Translations under genes and position numbers: made by a program
Notes under the pieces: generated by a model
Seen by the model: the letters and a program-made list of their open reading frames with translations, nothing else
Told to the model about the DNA's origin: nothing
Database searches by the model: none
In this document: piece by piece, positions 1-8,787 of the stretch
Position numbering within the stretch: position 1 is the first letter of the stretch
Layout: each line of letters starts with the position of its first letter
Origin: Rhizobium bangladeshense
GTDB lineage: Bacteria > Pseudomonadota > Alphaproteobacteria > Rhizobiales > Rhizobiaceae
Length of the DNA stretch: 64,000 nucleotides
Assembly (NCBI RefSeq): GCF_017357245.1
Contig: NZ_CP071612.1
Span: 2,483,001-2,547,000 of the forward strand
Direction: 5' to 3'

Positions 1-739
1 CCGACCTGTCGAAGGTCGCGTCGTCGAAATTCCACTTCGGCGATGCCGTCTGCCAGATGAGCTTCGCGAAATCGTGAGTATTGCTCTCGTAACCGAGACG
101 CCCGCGTTCGGTCGCGAAATAGAACTGGTACCACCAGGCAAGTTCAGCCTTGGGTGGCAGCGGCTTCCTGTTGGCTTCCTGGCTGCCGATCAGGTAGCCG
201 CTCACCGATACCATCGCCTTGCAGCGCTCCGGCCACAGCGCCGCCATGATGTTGGCGGTCCGTCCGCCCCAGTCGTAGCCGGCAATGACTGCCTTTTCGA
301 TCCCAAGCGCGTCGAGCAGGGCGATCATATCGGCAGCGAGAGCCGAAGGCTGGCCATTGCGCGGCGTCTTTTCATGGAGGAAGCGGGTCGAGCCGTAGCC
401 CCGGAGATAAGGCACGATGACCCTGTAGCCGGCAGAGGCAAGCAGCGGCGCGACGTCGACGAAGCTATAGATGTCATAGGGCCAGCCGTGCAGCAGCAAC
501 ACGACCGGGCCATCCGCCTTGCCCGCCTCGGCATAGCCGATATCCAGCACATCGGTCTTGATCTGCTTCAGCGCTTCGAAGCTCGTGTTGGTTCCGGCCT
601 TCACCTCGGGCAAGGCTGCGGGGGAGGCCGGCACCGGCTGGCCGGCGGCGGTGCCGGCGACGCCGAATTCGACGGCCGCAAGCGCAATTGCCGTCATGCC
701 GAAGAAACGGCGGCGTTGGTGGTTGATTTGCTCTGACAT
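1..739 (-). CDS. Tat-exported alpha/beta hydrolase (epoxide hydrolase/haloalkane dehalogenase-like), 3' end outside window
   Basis: The gene reads leftward off the window, so only the N-terminal ~246 residues are seen. The start at 739 follows a good ribosome site (AGGAGAAACC). Residues 8-35 look like a twin-arginine signal (QRRRFFG followed by an Ala-rich hydrophobic stretch), so export as a folded protein is likely. The fold is alpha/beta hydrolase: an oxyanion-type HGWP motif near residue 80 and a nucleophile elbow GYDWGG with Asp, as in epoxide hydrolases and haloalkane dehalogenases. The substrate cannot be told. It is divergent from the DipZ-like gene across a 342-bp region with repeated GATACA motifs. 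The hydrolase class is secure; the exact activity is inferred. Confidence 0.85.
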   Translation of the reverse strand, partial: MSEQINHQRRRFFGMTAIALAAVEFGVAGTAAGQPVPASPAALPEVKAGTNTSFEALKQIKTDVLDIGYAEAGKADGPVVLLLHGWPYDIYSFVDVAPLLASAGYRVIVPYLRGYGSTRFLHEKTPRNGQPSALAADMIALLDALGIEKAVIAGYDWGGRTANIMAALWPERCKAMVSVSGYLIGSQEANRKPLPPKAELAWWYQFYFATERGRLGYESNTHDFAKLIWQTASPKWNFDDATFDRS

Positions 740-1081
740 CGGTTTCTCCTGTCGAATGGATCACGGTGCTCAGAAAGCGTTCAGCTTGTATCGCCCGTAT
801 GTCACAGGCTGCGTTTTTTGAATGCGAGTGTAACCTGCGCCTTCCGAGATACATTCCGATACAATCGCGCTGCCTCGGCAGGACGTCCGGCCGGCTGCCG
901 CCGCCTCTGCCGGCACGACAGTTTGTATCCTTTTGTATCGGCGACGCCCCAGCGCAATAGTTCGGTACATTTTCCCGCCAGACCAGACACATCCGGGATA
1001 CCTCCGGCCGGCTAAATCGCCCCGTTGCTGGTTCAGGCCCATCGCCGTCCAGAGCCCGATCAATCGGTTTCAAAGGAAACG
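740..1081. promoter_or_regulatory. Divergent control region with three GATACA-type double sites
   Basis: This gene-free stretch lies between the Tat hydrolase (leftward) and the DipZ-like gene (rightward). It holds three 16-bp double sites. TGTATC-N4-GTATGT lies at 787-802, GATACA-N4-GATACA at 848-863 (inverted orientation) and TGTATC-N4-TGTATC at 924-939. The hexamers within a site repeat with a 10-bp period, about one helical turn, as expected for a dimer or tandem-bound regulator. The cognate regulator is not obvious and no regulator gene adjoins. The motif is seen directly; its role as an operator is inference. Confidence 0.45.
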
Positions 1082-2860
1082 ATGATGACATTGCTGATCA
1101 TTGCCTATCTCGGAGGCGTGCTGACCATTCTCAGCCCCTGCATCCTCCCCATCCTCCCCTTCGTCTTCGCCCGAGCCGGCCAACCTTTCGTCAAGAGCAC
1201 TCTGCCGATGCTGGTGGGCATGGCCGCCACTTTCGCGCTCGTTGCCACGCTAGCCGCGGTGGGCGGCGGCTGGGCGATCCGTGCCAATGAATATGGCCGC
1301 CTTGCCGCGATCGTCCTGCTCGCGCTCTTCGGAGCGAGCCTGCTATCTCCGCGCTTTGCAAGCACGCTTGCCCGCCCGATCGTCAATCTCGGCAACAATC
1401 TTATGAATGCCGGTGGCGGGGGACTCGCGGCCCCGACAGTGAAGAGCGCGCTCATCCTCGGCGTCGCCACCGGCCTCCTCTGGGCGCCCTGCGCCGGCCC
1501 GATTCTCGGCCTCGTGCTGACCGGCGCGGCATTGCAGGGCGCCAATCTGCAGACGACCGTCCTCTTGATCGCCTATGCCGCCGGCGCTGCGACCTCGCTT
1601 TCGGTCGCCTTGCTTGTCGGCGGCAAAATCTTCGCTACGATAAAGCGTTCGCTTGGCATCGGCGACCGAATTCGCCAAGTGGTCGGCGCTGCCGTGCTGG
1701 CAGGCGTTACCGTCATCGCGCTCGGTCTCGACACCAGCCTGCTGGCGCGCCTTTCCTATGCCAGCACCGCCTCGCTGGAACAGGCCGTGCTGGACAGGCT
1801 GCACGCCAAGCCGGCCGGCGGCACGCCCTCTGAGGTGGCGAGCAATGACGCGATCCTTCCCGCGAGCGATGCAAAGAGGCCTTTCCGCAGTGATCTGCCC
1901 ATCGAAGGTTATGCGCCTTCGTTCGACGGCGCGGTCGACTGGCTGAACTCGAAGCCTCTGACCTCCGAGCAACTGCGGGGCAAGGTGGTGCTCGTCGACT
2001 TCTGGACCTATTCCTGTATCAACTGCATTCGCACCATTCCTTATGTCAGGGCTTGGGCGGAAAAATATGCCGATCAAGGACTCGTCGTCATAGGCGTGCA
2101 CGCTCCGGAATTTGCCTTTGAAAAGAAGATCGATAACGTCAAGAAGGCCGTCGGCGACTTTCAAATCCGCTATCCCGTTGCGATCGACAATGATTACAAA
2201 ATCTGGCGCGCCTTTGAAAACAGCTACTGGCCTGCCGCCTATCTGATCGATGCCAATGACCAGATCCGGTATCACCATTTCGGCGAAGGCAATTACAGCA
2301 GGACTGAAAAAGCCATCCAGGATCTGCTGCGCGAAGCCGGCAGCCAGATGACTGAAACGCCACCGGTAGCGCCCGATGCCAAGGGCGTGGAAGCCGCTCC
2401 CGATCTCGCCAATGTCCGCTCCGGCGAGACCTACCTCGGCTATGGACAGGCCGCGAATTTCGTCTCGCCCGAAGGGCTGCAGGCCGATAGACCGCAAAAC
2501 TACTCCATCACTGAGCCCGGCATCAACGCATGGGGCCTGTCCGGCACCTGGACCATCGGTAAGGATCAAGCAACGCTCGACCAGCCGGGCGGCAGCATCG
2601 CCTACCGCTTCAGCGCCCGCGACCTGCATCTCGTTCTCGGACCCGGCGCCGACACCAAACCGATCCGTTTCCAGGTCAGGATAGACGGCAAGGCCCCCGG
2701 ACCCGATCACGGCTCCGACATCGATGCCGACGGCAACGGAACGGTCACCGCAACGCGGCTTTACCAGCTCGTTCGCCAGGCCGGCAACGTCGCAGCCCGC
2801 ACCTTCGAAATCCGGTTTCTCGATCCGCGCGTCCAGGCATACGCCTTCACCTTCGGCTGA
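1082..2860 (+). CDS. DipZ-like cytochrome c biogenesis / thiol-disulfide membrane protein (CcdA-thioredoxin fusion)
   Basis: A 592-residue protein. The start at 1082 (ATGATG) follows AAGGAAAC; an upstream in-frame ATG at 1025 has no ribosome site. Residues 1-240 form a CcdA/DsbD-type electron-conducting membrane domain with its two conserved Pro-Cys motifs (SPC at C20 and APC at C137). Residues about 275-420 form a TlpA/AhpC-type periplasmic thioredoxin domain with active site CINC (312-315). The rest is the beta-rich DipZ C-terminal domain. Such proteins carry reducing electrons from cytoplasmic thioredoxin to periplasmic thiols. The next gene, a secreted esterase-like protein 55 bp downstream, may be co-transcribed. 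The family is clear; the reduced partner is unknown. Confidence 0.9.
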   Translation: MMTLLIIAYLGGVLTILSPCILPILPFVFARAGQPFVKSTLPMLVGMAATFALVATLAAVGGGWAIRANEYGRLAAIVLLALFGASLLSPRFASTLARPIVNLGNNLMNAGGGGLAAPTVKSALILGVATGLLWAPCAGPILGLVLTGAALQGANLQTTVLLIAYAAGAATSLSVALLVGGKIFATIKRSLGIGDRIRQVVGAAVLAGVTVIALGLDTSLLARLSYASTASLEQAVLDRLHAKPAGGTPSEVASNDAILPASDAKRPFRSDLPIEGYAPSFDGAVDWLNSKPLTSEQLRGKVVLVDFWTYSCINCIRTIPYVRAWAEKYADQGLVVIGVHAPEFAFEKKIDNVKKAVGDFQIRYPVAIDNDYKIWRAFENSYWPAAYLIDANDQIRYHHFGEGNYSRTEKAIQDLLREAGSQMTETPPVAPDAKGVEAAPDLANVRSGETYLGYGQAANFVSPEGLQADRPQNYSITEPGINAWGLSGTWTIGKDQATLDQPGGSIAYRFSARDLHLVLGPGADTKPIRFQVRIDGKAPGPDHGSDIDADGNGTVTATRLYQLVRQAGNVAARTFEIRFLDPRVQAYAFTFG

Positions 2861-2914
2861 ACCCGAGACCATTTGGCATCCAGACCATCACTATCGAAAC
2901 AAAGGAGTGACTCC

Positions 2915-3673
2915 ATGAACAAGCATCTGACTTTCATCGCAAGCCTTGCCTTTGCCACAGCCGGAATCGCCTTCGAAGCCGAGGCTGCCGCGGTCAAGAA
3001 CATCGTGATCGTTCACGGCGCGCTGGCGGACGGCTCGGGATGGCGCAAGGCGACGGAAATCCTCGAAAAACGCGGCTTCAACGTCACCATCGTCCAGGAG
3101 CCCCTCACCTCGCTCGACGACGATGTGGCCGCAACGAAGCGGGTTCTCGACCTCCAGACCGGACCGGTCCTGCTCGTCGGCCACAGCTATGGCGGCATGG
3201 TTATCACGGAAGCCGGTAACGATCCCGCCGTCGCGGGCCTCGTCTATGTCGCGGCATTCCAGCCGGACAAGGGCGAGAGCCTGCTGAACCTGGCGAGTTC
3301 GAAGCCGGCAGGCAGCATGGACATCAAGGAAACGAAGGACGGCAAATATCTCTATCTCGACCCCGGCGCCTTCGCCGCGGCTTTCGCAGCCGACCTGCCG
3401 AAGGCCGAAGCCGATTTCCTGGCAAGGTCGCAGGTCTTCGCCTCCAAACAGGCTTTTTCGGCAAAGATCGGAGAGCCGGCATGGCGGACGAAGCCGAGCT
3501 GGTCGATCATCGCCACCGAGGACCGCTCCATCAATCCGGAGCTTGAGCGTGACATGGCAAAACGAGCAGGCAGCGAAGTGACGGAAATCAGAGCCAGCCA
3601 CGCCGTCTTCGCCTCACAACCGGAAAAAGTCGCCGACGTCATCGAAAAGGCGGCTACAAAAGCCGGGAAGTAG
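2915..3673 (+). CDS. Secreted alpha/beta hydrolase (esterase-like)
   Basis: A 252-residue protein. The start at 2915 is preceded by AAAGGAGTGACTCC. Residues 1-25 form a Sec signal peptide ending near EAEAAA. The mature domain opens with IVIVHGALADGSGWR (oxyanion loop) and has the nucleophile elbow GHSYGG with Ser91. His near the C-terminus (ASHAVF) is a good third member of the triad. It belongs to the salicylate-esterase/methyl-esterase-like group of small alpha/beta hydrolases, substrate unknown. It probably shares a transcript with the DipZ-like gene upstream. No cysteines lie in the mature part, so it is not an obvious client of that redox protein. Confidence 0.85.
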   Translation: MNKHLTFIASLAFATAGIAFEAEAAAVKNIVIVHGALADGSGWRKATEILEKRGFNVTIVQEPLTSLDDDVAATKRVLDLQTGPVLLVGHSYGGMVITEAGNDPAVAGLVYVAAFQPDKGESLLNLASSKPAGSMDIKETKDGKYLYLDPGAFAAAFAADLPKAEADFLARSQVFASKQAFSAKIGEPAWRTKPSWSIIATEDRSINPELERDMAKRAGSEVTEIRASHAVFASQPEKVADVIEKAATKAGK

Positions 3674-3727
3674 AGAGGCAAGGTATGGCTACATCGCCTC
3701 TCCGGCAGGAGAGATGCGGAAGTCAGC

Positions 3728-3755
3728 GCCCCTCCCTCGCGCGCGAGGGAGGGGC
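3728..3755. terminator. Perfect 13-bp hairpin between convergent genes
   Basis: Arms GCCCCTCCCTCGC (3728-3740) and GCGAGGGAGGGGC (3743-3755) flank a 2-nt centre. The hairpin sits between the 3' ends of the convergent esterase and OmpA-family genes, where a bidirectional terminator is expected. There is no strong U-run on either side, so Rho-independent efficiency is uncertain. Confidence 0.55.
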
Positions 3756-3763
3756 AGATGCAT

Positions 3764-5935
3764 TTATTGGTTAGCGGCGACCGGGCGCACCAGTGGCGTG
3801 ACGCGGCGGATGGTGACGCGGCGGTTTTCCTGTTCGGGACCCGACGTGTTGACCTTCAGGTAACGCTCGCCATAACCCTGCGTCGCCAAGTTCTCCGGCG
3901 CGATGCCGTAGACGTCGGTGAGCACGTTGGCGACCGACTCCGCGCGCTGATCGGAGAGGATCAGATTGCTTTGGTCGGAGCCGACCGCATCTGTGTGGCC
4001 TTCGATTAGGAAGGTCTCGCTCGGATCCTTCTCAAGCACCTTGTTGATTGCGTCTGCCACCTTGCGCAAGGTGCGCGCCTGGGTCATGGGGATCTCGGCG
4101 CTGCCGGTGGCGAAGGTGATCGTATCGAGGTCGATGCGGCGCACCTTATCGCGAATACGGGCGGAATACCTCACCTCGTCGAGCGAATAGACACGCTCCA
4201 CCTGCTCGACGGGCGGCTCGCTGAGGAATTCGTAATAGTCCCGGTCCGGATCGCTGCTGGTGTCGATGATATAGTCCTCGAGCGGGACGCGCAGCCGCAT
4301 CGGCGGCAGATCGGCGCCCGGGTCCTCGAAATAACCGCGATCCGGATCCTCATAGAGATCAGGCGAATAGTAGAGCACGTATTCGCGCCCGCGGGCATCT
4401 ACGCGCGATCGCTGGATGATGTCGCCGTAGCGGTTGCGGATCGTCACGATACGATAGCCTTCTGGCCGCGTGATGGTCTCGCGATAGCGATTGTCAGGCA
4501 ACTCTTCATAGATCGGCCGTTCGCCGTCGCGCAAGAACCGTCTGTCGTCGTCACTGCGCACGATCACCTGATTGTTGTACTGGATGATCACACGGTTATC
4601 GTCGGTTTGGTCGTCGATGCGCGCCCCCTCGGGACGGGCAAATTGCGGCCGCGTGTCAAGCCTCGTGCCCTTCTCGCTGGTCACGGCCTCGAGCTTTATT
4701 GCCGGCGCCGCAGCGGCGGCGGGAGCCTGGGCATCGGCGTCCGAGGTCGGCACCTTTACCTCCTGGCTCTCGGCGCGCAGCTTGTCGCGGTCAAGGCGGC
4801 CTTCCCGCCCCTTGCTGCGCTCGGCATCCTTGTCGCTGTCGAGCACGGCTGCACCGTTCTCGACCGGCAGCACGACGGTCTCGTTGCTCTTGGCCGGATC
4901 TGCGGCGATCTGCTTGCGGCGCTCCAGCTCCTCTGGAGAAACCTTTTCCGGCGCCGGAATTGCCTGCTCCACCTGCTGTCCGCCGCTGGCATCCGGCAGC
5001 GGCTGAGCCGTGTCGGTGGCGGGCGCAGCCGACTGTCCGCTGGCGGGCTGTTCGCCGGCGGGCTGCTCGGCGGCGGGCTGTTTGGCGGCAGGTTTTGCAG
5101 CCGTGCCCTCCGTGGACGTTTCGGCGGGCGCAGCATCAGGAGCGGCCGCCTTGTCTTCTGTTGGCTTAACCGCCGGTGCTGCAGCCTCGCCCTTCTTCGG
5201 CTTCTTGGCTGGCGCTTCGGCAGCGGGTTTTGCCTCCGGCTCGATTGCCGGTGTGGCCTGTTCCTCGGCCGGCGTCACCGCCTCCGGAGCGGCAGTCTCG
5301 GTCTTAGCCTTTCCCTTGTCTCGGCTCTGGGCCTTGTCCTGACCCTTCTTGCTGCCCTCCGGCTTGACCTCGGGCTGGGCCTGCTCTGTCTCGGGCTGAG
5401 TTTCCCTCGCGGCCGGCTGCGGCTCCGGCGCCGGCTGAGCCTCCGGCTCGGCCTGCTGCGTCTCCTGCTTCTTCGGCTTTCTCGGCTTTTCCTGCGTTAC
5501 TGGCTGCTCTTCCTGCTGCGGCTCTGCCTCCGGCTGAGCTGCCTGCTTGGCTTTCCGCTGCGGTTTGCTTTCGGGCGCAGGCTCCTCCCTCGGCGCTTCG
5601 GCCTTCGGCGGTTCCGGCTCTGCCTTAGGTTCGGGCGCAGGCGCCTCCTTCCGCTCAGCCTTCGGCTCTTCAGCGGGCGCCTCCTTCGGCTGCTTGGCGG
5701 CCGGCGCCTGTTCAGCCGGAGCTTCCTCCTTCTGCTTGCGCTTCTTCTTCAAGAGCTCCTCCTCGGAGGGCGCGTCCTGCGCCACTTCGAAGCTGCCCTG
5801 TTCAATCTGCAGCACGGCTGCAGCCTCGGTCGCAGCACCGCGTGCGGCAGCCATTGCCGATGCCGGCTGCAGCGCCAGCGAAATAGAAAGCAGCGGGAAA
5901 GCTGCGCTTGCAAACAATCTTGATTTCTTGCCCAT
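3764..5935 (-). CDS. OmpA-family outer-membrane/peptidoglycan-linking protein with long Pro/Ala/Glu/Lys linker
   Basis: A 723-residue protein; the start at 5935 has AGGAAACC upstream. Residues 1-31 are a signal peptide. Residues about 50-400 are low complexity, rich in Ala, Pro, Glu, Lys and Gln with imperfect EAPAPEPKAEP-type repeats; this should be an extended, unfolded spacer. Residues about 420-590 are a charged region with YRETITRPEGYRIVTIRNRYG-like beta motifs. Residues about 605-715 are the OmpA C-terminal peptidoglycan-binding domain, with IEGHTDAVGS and the NRRVTI motif. No transmembrane beta-barrel is evident, so it is more like a periplasmic wall-binding protein than classic OmpA. 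It is monocistronic, convergent with the esterase. Confidence 0.88.
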   Translation of the reverse strand: MGKKSRLFASAAFPLLSISLALQPASAMAAARGAATEAAAVLQIEQGSFEVAQDAPSEEELLKKKRKQKEEAPAEQAPAAKQPKEAPAEEPKAERKEAPAPEPKAEPEPPKAEAPREEPAPESKPQRKAKQAAQPEAEPQQEEQPVTQEKPRKPKKQETQQAEPEAQPAPEPQPAARETQPETEQAQPEVKPEGSKKGQDKAQSRDKGKAKTETAAPEAVTPAEEQATPAIEPEAKPAAEAPAKKPKKGEAAAPAVKPTEDKAAAPDAAPAETSTEGTAAKPAAKQPAAEQPAGEQPASGQSAAPATDTAQPLPDASGGQQVEQAIPAPEKVSPEELERRKQIAADPAKSNETVVLPVENGAAVLDSDKDAERSKGREGRLDRDKLRAESQEVKVPTSDADAQAPAAAAAPAIKLEAVTSEKGTRLDTRPQFARPEGARIDDQTDDNRVIIQYNNQVIVRSDDDRRFLRDGERPIYEELPDNRYRETITRPEGYRIVTIRNRYGDIIQRSRVDARGREYVLYYSPDLYEDPDRGYFEDPGADLPPMRLRVPLEDYIIDTSSDPDRDYYEFLSEPPVEQVERVYSLDEVRYSARIRDKVRRIDLDTITFATGSAEIPMTQARTLRKVADAINKVLEKDPSETFLIEGHTDAVGSDQSNLILSDQRAESVANVLTDVYGIAPENLATQGYGERYLKVNTSGPEQENRRVTIRRVTPLVRPVAANQ

Positions 5936-6266
5936 CGGGTTTCCTCGATCCTGTTTGAGCTTCCTAAAGGCCGACAGGCCTTGGTTCGCCCCTAGCTTCG
6001 CAATGAGGCGAAACGGCGAAATGGCTAAGCGCCAACCCGCCGATTTGTTCCGGTTCTAGGAAGCCCTGGATTAACCTCCCGTGAATGTTGCAGTCTGCTT
6101 TCGTTCATCTCGCCTGTTATTTGCACTGCACAATTGCGCTGGAATTTGTGTTGCAATTCCATGAAAAAAAGTCTGATTATCGCTACAAGGCGGTGTCGAC
6201 ACCGTTGAATTGCGGCCGTGAGTCCAAGACAAGAACAGGCAGCGGCCACCAACAGAGAGGATCCTC
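5936..6266. promoter_or_regulatory. Divergent intergenic region, OmpA-family gene / amino-acid binding protein
   Basis: No gene is seen here. The centre (6110-6190) is AT-rich and includes a perfect inverted repeat TGGAATT-N8-AATTCCA at 6140-6161, the geometry of a LysR-type or other dimeric operator. This is followed by an A-rich tract. The binding-protein gene at 6267 has its ribosome site AGAGGATCC just upstream. The repeat is seen directly; any role in nitrogen or amino-acid control is inference. Confidence 0.4.
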
Positions 6267-7040
6267 ATGTTTAACTCCACCCGTATCTTCGCGGCAGCCT
6301 CGATCGCGGCAATGTCGCTCTTCGCTGGCTCGGCTATGGCCGAGGGCGAGAAATACGTGATCGGCACAGATTCGACCTATCCGCCCTTCGAATTCGTCGA
6401 TGCCAGCGGCACCATCCAGGGTTTCGACATCGATATCGCCAAGGCGCTTTGTGCCGAGATGAAGGCCGAATGTTCCTTCGTCAGCACCGACTGGGACGGC
6501 ATCATCCCTGCGTTGAATGCCAAGAAGTTCGACATGATCGTTTCCTCCATGTCGATCACACCGGAGCGCCTCAAGCTCGTCGACTTCTCCAACAAGTATT
6601 ACAACACCCCGCCGGCGATCGCAGTGCCGAAGGACTCCAAGATATCAGACGTCGCTGGCCTCAAGGGCAAGGTGATCGGCGCGCAAACCTCGACGACGCA
6701 CGCCAACTACGCCGAGAAGCACCTCGCCGACACCGAACTGAAGCTCTATCCGACGGCTGACGAATACAAGCTCGACGTTTCCAGCGGCCGCGTCGATGCC
6801 GTCATCGACGACGTCGTCGTTCTTTCCGAATGGGTCAAGTCCGACGCCGGCGCCTGCTGCAAGATCCTGACAACCTTGCCGGTCGACAAGGAAATCAACG
6901 GCGAAGGCGCAGGCATCGCCATCCGCAAGGGCGATCCGCTGAAGGAAAAGCTCAACACGGCGATCGCAGCGATCCGCGCCAGCGGCGAGTACAAGAAGAT
7001 CCAGGACAAGTACTTCGATTTCGACGTTTACGGCGACTGA
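6267..7040 (+). CDS. ABC transporter substrate-binding protein, polar/basic amino acids (HisJ/ArgT/OccT type)
   Basis: A 257-residue periplasmic binding protein. Residues 1-25 are a Sec signal peptide (ends SAMA-E). The mature protein starts YVIGTDSTYPPFEFVD, the hallmark of SBP_bac_3 family 3, with GFDIDIAKALC and the DMIVSSMSITPERL segment that contacts the amino-acid backbone. It most resembles Lys/Arg/Orn/His or opine-type binding proteins, so it should capture basic amino acids or derivatives; exact specificity is not readable. It heads an operon with two permeases, separated from them by a strong hairpin that would give excess binding protein. Confidence 0.9.
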   Translation: MFNSTRIFAAASIAAMSLFAGSAMAEGEKYVIGTDSTYPPFEFVDASGTIQGFDIDIAKALCAEMKAECSFVSTDWDGIIPALNAKKFDMIVSSMSITPERLKLVDFSNKYYNTPPAIAVPKDSKISDVAGLKGKVIGAQTSTTHANYAEKHLADTELKLYPTADEYKLDVSSGRVDAVIDDVVVLSEWVKSDAGACCKILTTLPVDKEINGEGAGIAIRKGDPLKEKLNTAIAAIRASGEYKKIQDKYFDFDVYGD

Positions 7041-7067
7041 GAAATTCGGTATCTGGCCGATCAAGCG

Positions 7068-7102
7068 AATGGCGGAAGGCTTGCTCTTCCGCCATTTTTG
7101 TT
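7068..7102 (+). terminator. Intra-operon terminator/attenuating hairpin after the binding-protein gene
   Basis: AATGGCGGAAG (7068-7078) pairs with CTTCCGCCATT (7086-7096), followed by a T-rich run. It lies between the binding-protein gene and the first permease, so partial read-through would set the usual excess of periplasmic receptor over membrane components. Confidence 0.75.
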
Positions 7103-7153
7103 TGACAAAGGTGGCAAGATCAAAACGGCAAAAGCCGTGAGGGGAATTCTCGG

Positions 7154-7960
7154 ATGGGCGGATTGTTTTCCGCGCTCGGCTCCTTCTGGAGCTCACTTGT
7201 GCACATTTTCGATCCGCTATGCGGACCCGTTGGCATCTTCACCTGGTTGGGTCAGTCGACGATCCTTGCCTGTGGCGACACCGGCTGGGGTGACGAGATC
7301 GCCCTCGGCCTGCAGGTCACCGTATCGGTGGCGATCGTCACCCTGCCAATCGGCCTCGTCATCGGTTTCCTCGTCGCGCTCGGCCAGCAGTCGGAAGAAG
7401 GATCGCTGCGGCTGGCGGCAGGCATTTACACGACGATCTTCCGCGGCCTGCCGGAGCTTCTGACGCTCTTCATCATTTATTACGGTATGCAGATGCTCAT
7501 CCAGTCCCTTCTGGAGCTTGCGGGCTATGTCGGACCGCCGGTCGAAATCAACGCCTTCCTGGCCGGCGTGATCGCATTGTCAGTCGTATTTTCCGCCTAC
7601 TGCTCGGAAGTGCTGCTCTCGGCCTTCCGCGCCATTCCCAAGGGCCAGTACGAAGCCGGAGATGCGCTCGGTCTGCATCGCGGCCGCACGCTCCGCCTGA
7701 TCGTTCTGCCGCAGTTGGTGCGCATTGCGCTCCCCGGCCTCACGAACCTCTGGATGGTGCTCCTGAAGGACACGTCCTACGTCTCGATCATTAGCCTTGC
7801 CGATATCCTGCGCCAGACAAATGTCGCGGTGCGCGTGACCAAGGAACCTTTCTTCTTTTACGGCATCGCCTGCAGTCTCTATCTGGTGCTCGCCATCCTC
7901 TCCTCCTTCCTGCTCACCTATATCGATCGCTGGGCCAAGCGTTCGGAGATCCGCCGTTGA
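7154..7960 (+). CDS. Polar amino acid ABC transporter permease (HisQ-like)
   Basis: A 268-residue inner-membrane protein; the start at 7154 has AGGGGAATTCTC upstream. It has several hydrophobic helices (about 55-80, 95-125, 140-165, 200-225, 235-255). It carries the permease EAA loop (EAGDALGLHRGRTLRLIVLPQ, shown here as EAGDALGL...LPQ) that docks the ATPase, and the family FRGLPELLTLFIIYYG segment. It forms a heterodimer with the next gene, which overlaps it by 4 bp. Confidence 0.88.
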   Translation: MGGLFSALGSFWSSLVHIFDPLCGPVGIFTWLGQSTILACGDTGWGDEIALGLQVTVSVAIVTLPIGLVIGFLVALGQQSEEGSLRLAAGIYTTIFRGLPELLTLFIIYYGMQMLIQSLLELAGYVGPPVEINAFLAGVIALSVVFSAYCSEVLLSAFRAIPKGQYEAGDALGLHRGRTLRLIVLPQLVRIALPGLTNLWMVLLKDTSYVSIISLADILRQTNVAVRVTKEPFFFYGIACSLYLVLAILSSFLLTYIDRWAKRSEIRR

Positions 7961-8787
7961 GTTACGCCGAAACATTGATCCCGCCGCAGCCCGCCCCACA
8001 TGAAGCGGCGAAGCCGATGACGGCGGCGCGCCTCGCCGGCTATATCTTCGTCGGTTTTTGGGCCTTGCTGGCCGCGCTGCTGATCTTCACCGTCATCAAT
8101 GGCTGGGATATCGAGAAGTTCACCCGCTACGGGCCGCGTTATCTGCACGGCCTATGGGTGACGCTCAGCCTTGTTGCCATTTCGGTGGTCTGCGGTGCCA
8201 TCCTGTCGCTGCCGCTTGCCATGGCACGCCTGTCGAAAAACAGGCTGCTGAACTGGCTTTCCTATGGCTATATCTACTTCTTCCGCGGAACACCGCTGCT
8301 CGCCCAGCTCTTCCTGGTTTATTACGGCCTCGGCGTGTTCCGCCTTCAGCTGGAAGCTTTCGGTCTCTGGTGGTTCTTCCGCGACGCCTGGTATTGCGGC
8401 CTGTTCGCCATGACCATCAACACTGCAGCCTATCAAGCGGAAATATTGCGCGGCGCAATCGAAAGCGTACCGCACGGACAGCGCGAAGCAGCAGCAGCCC
8501 TCGGCATCCATAAGACTATAGCATTCCGCAAGATCATCCTGCCGCAGGCCTTCATTGTGGCGCTTCGCCCGTACGGCAACGAGATCATCCTTCTGATCAA
8601 GGGCTCGGCGGTCGTTGCTATCATTACCGTGCTCGACCTGATGGGCGAGACCCGCTACGCCTTCTCTCGCACATTCGATTATCAGACCTATCTCTGGGCG
8701 GCGATCTTCTACCTCACCATCGTTGAGGCGCTGCGCCATCTCTGGGCCTGGATCGAGCGTCGCCTGACGCGGCATCTGAAGCGGTGA
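7957..8787 (+). CDS. Polar amino acid ABC transporter permease (HisM-like)
   Basis: A 276-residue permease. The chosen start is TTG at 7957, overlapping the previous stop (TTGA); an ATG at 8017 is the alternative. Membrane helices lie at about 28-50, 65-90, 100-125 and later. The segment FRGTPLLAQLFLVYYGLG and the EAA loop (REAAAALGIHKTIAFRKIILPQ, in part) mark HisM/GlnP-type subunits. No ATPase gene follows; the next gene is usg after 206 bp. The complex must use an ATPase encoded elsewhere. Confidence 0.87.
   Translation: MSYAETLIPPQPAPHEAAKPMTAARLAGYIFVGFWALLAALLIFTVINGWDIEKFTRYGPRYLHGLWVTLSLVAISVVCGAILSLPLAMARLSKNRLLNWLSYGYIYFFRGTPLLAQLFLVYYGLGVFRLQLEAFGLWWFFRDAWYCGLFAMTINTAAYQAEILRGAIESVPHGQREAAAALGIHKTIAFRKIILPQAFIVALRPYGNEIILLIKGSAVVAIITVLDLMGETRYAFSRTFDYQTYLWAAIFYLTIVEALRHLWAWIERRLTRHLKR

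Noticed and set aside
1343..2872. 509-codon frame antisense to the DipZ-like gene, and similar long antisense frames (4607-5923, 37076-38359, 50345-51808, 57030-57821)
   Set aside because: High-GC genomes give long antisense shadows. These lack ribosome sites and domains, while the opposite strand carries clear protein families.
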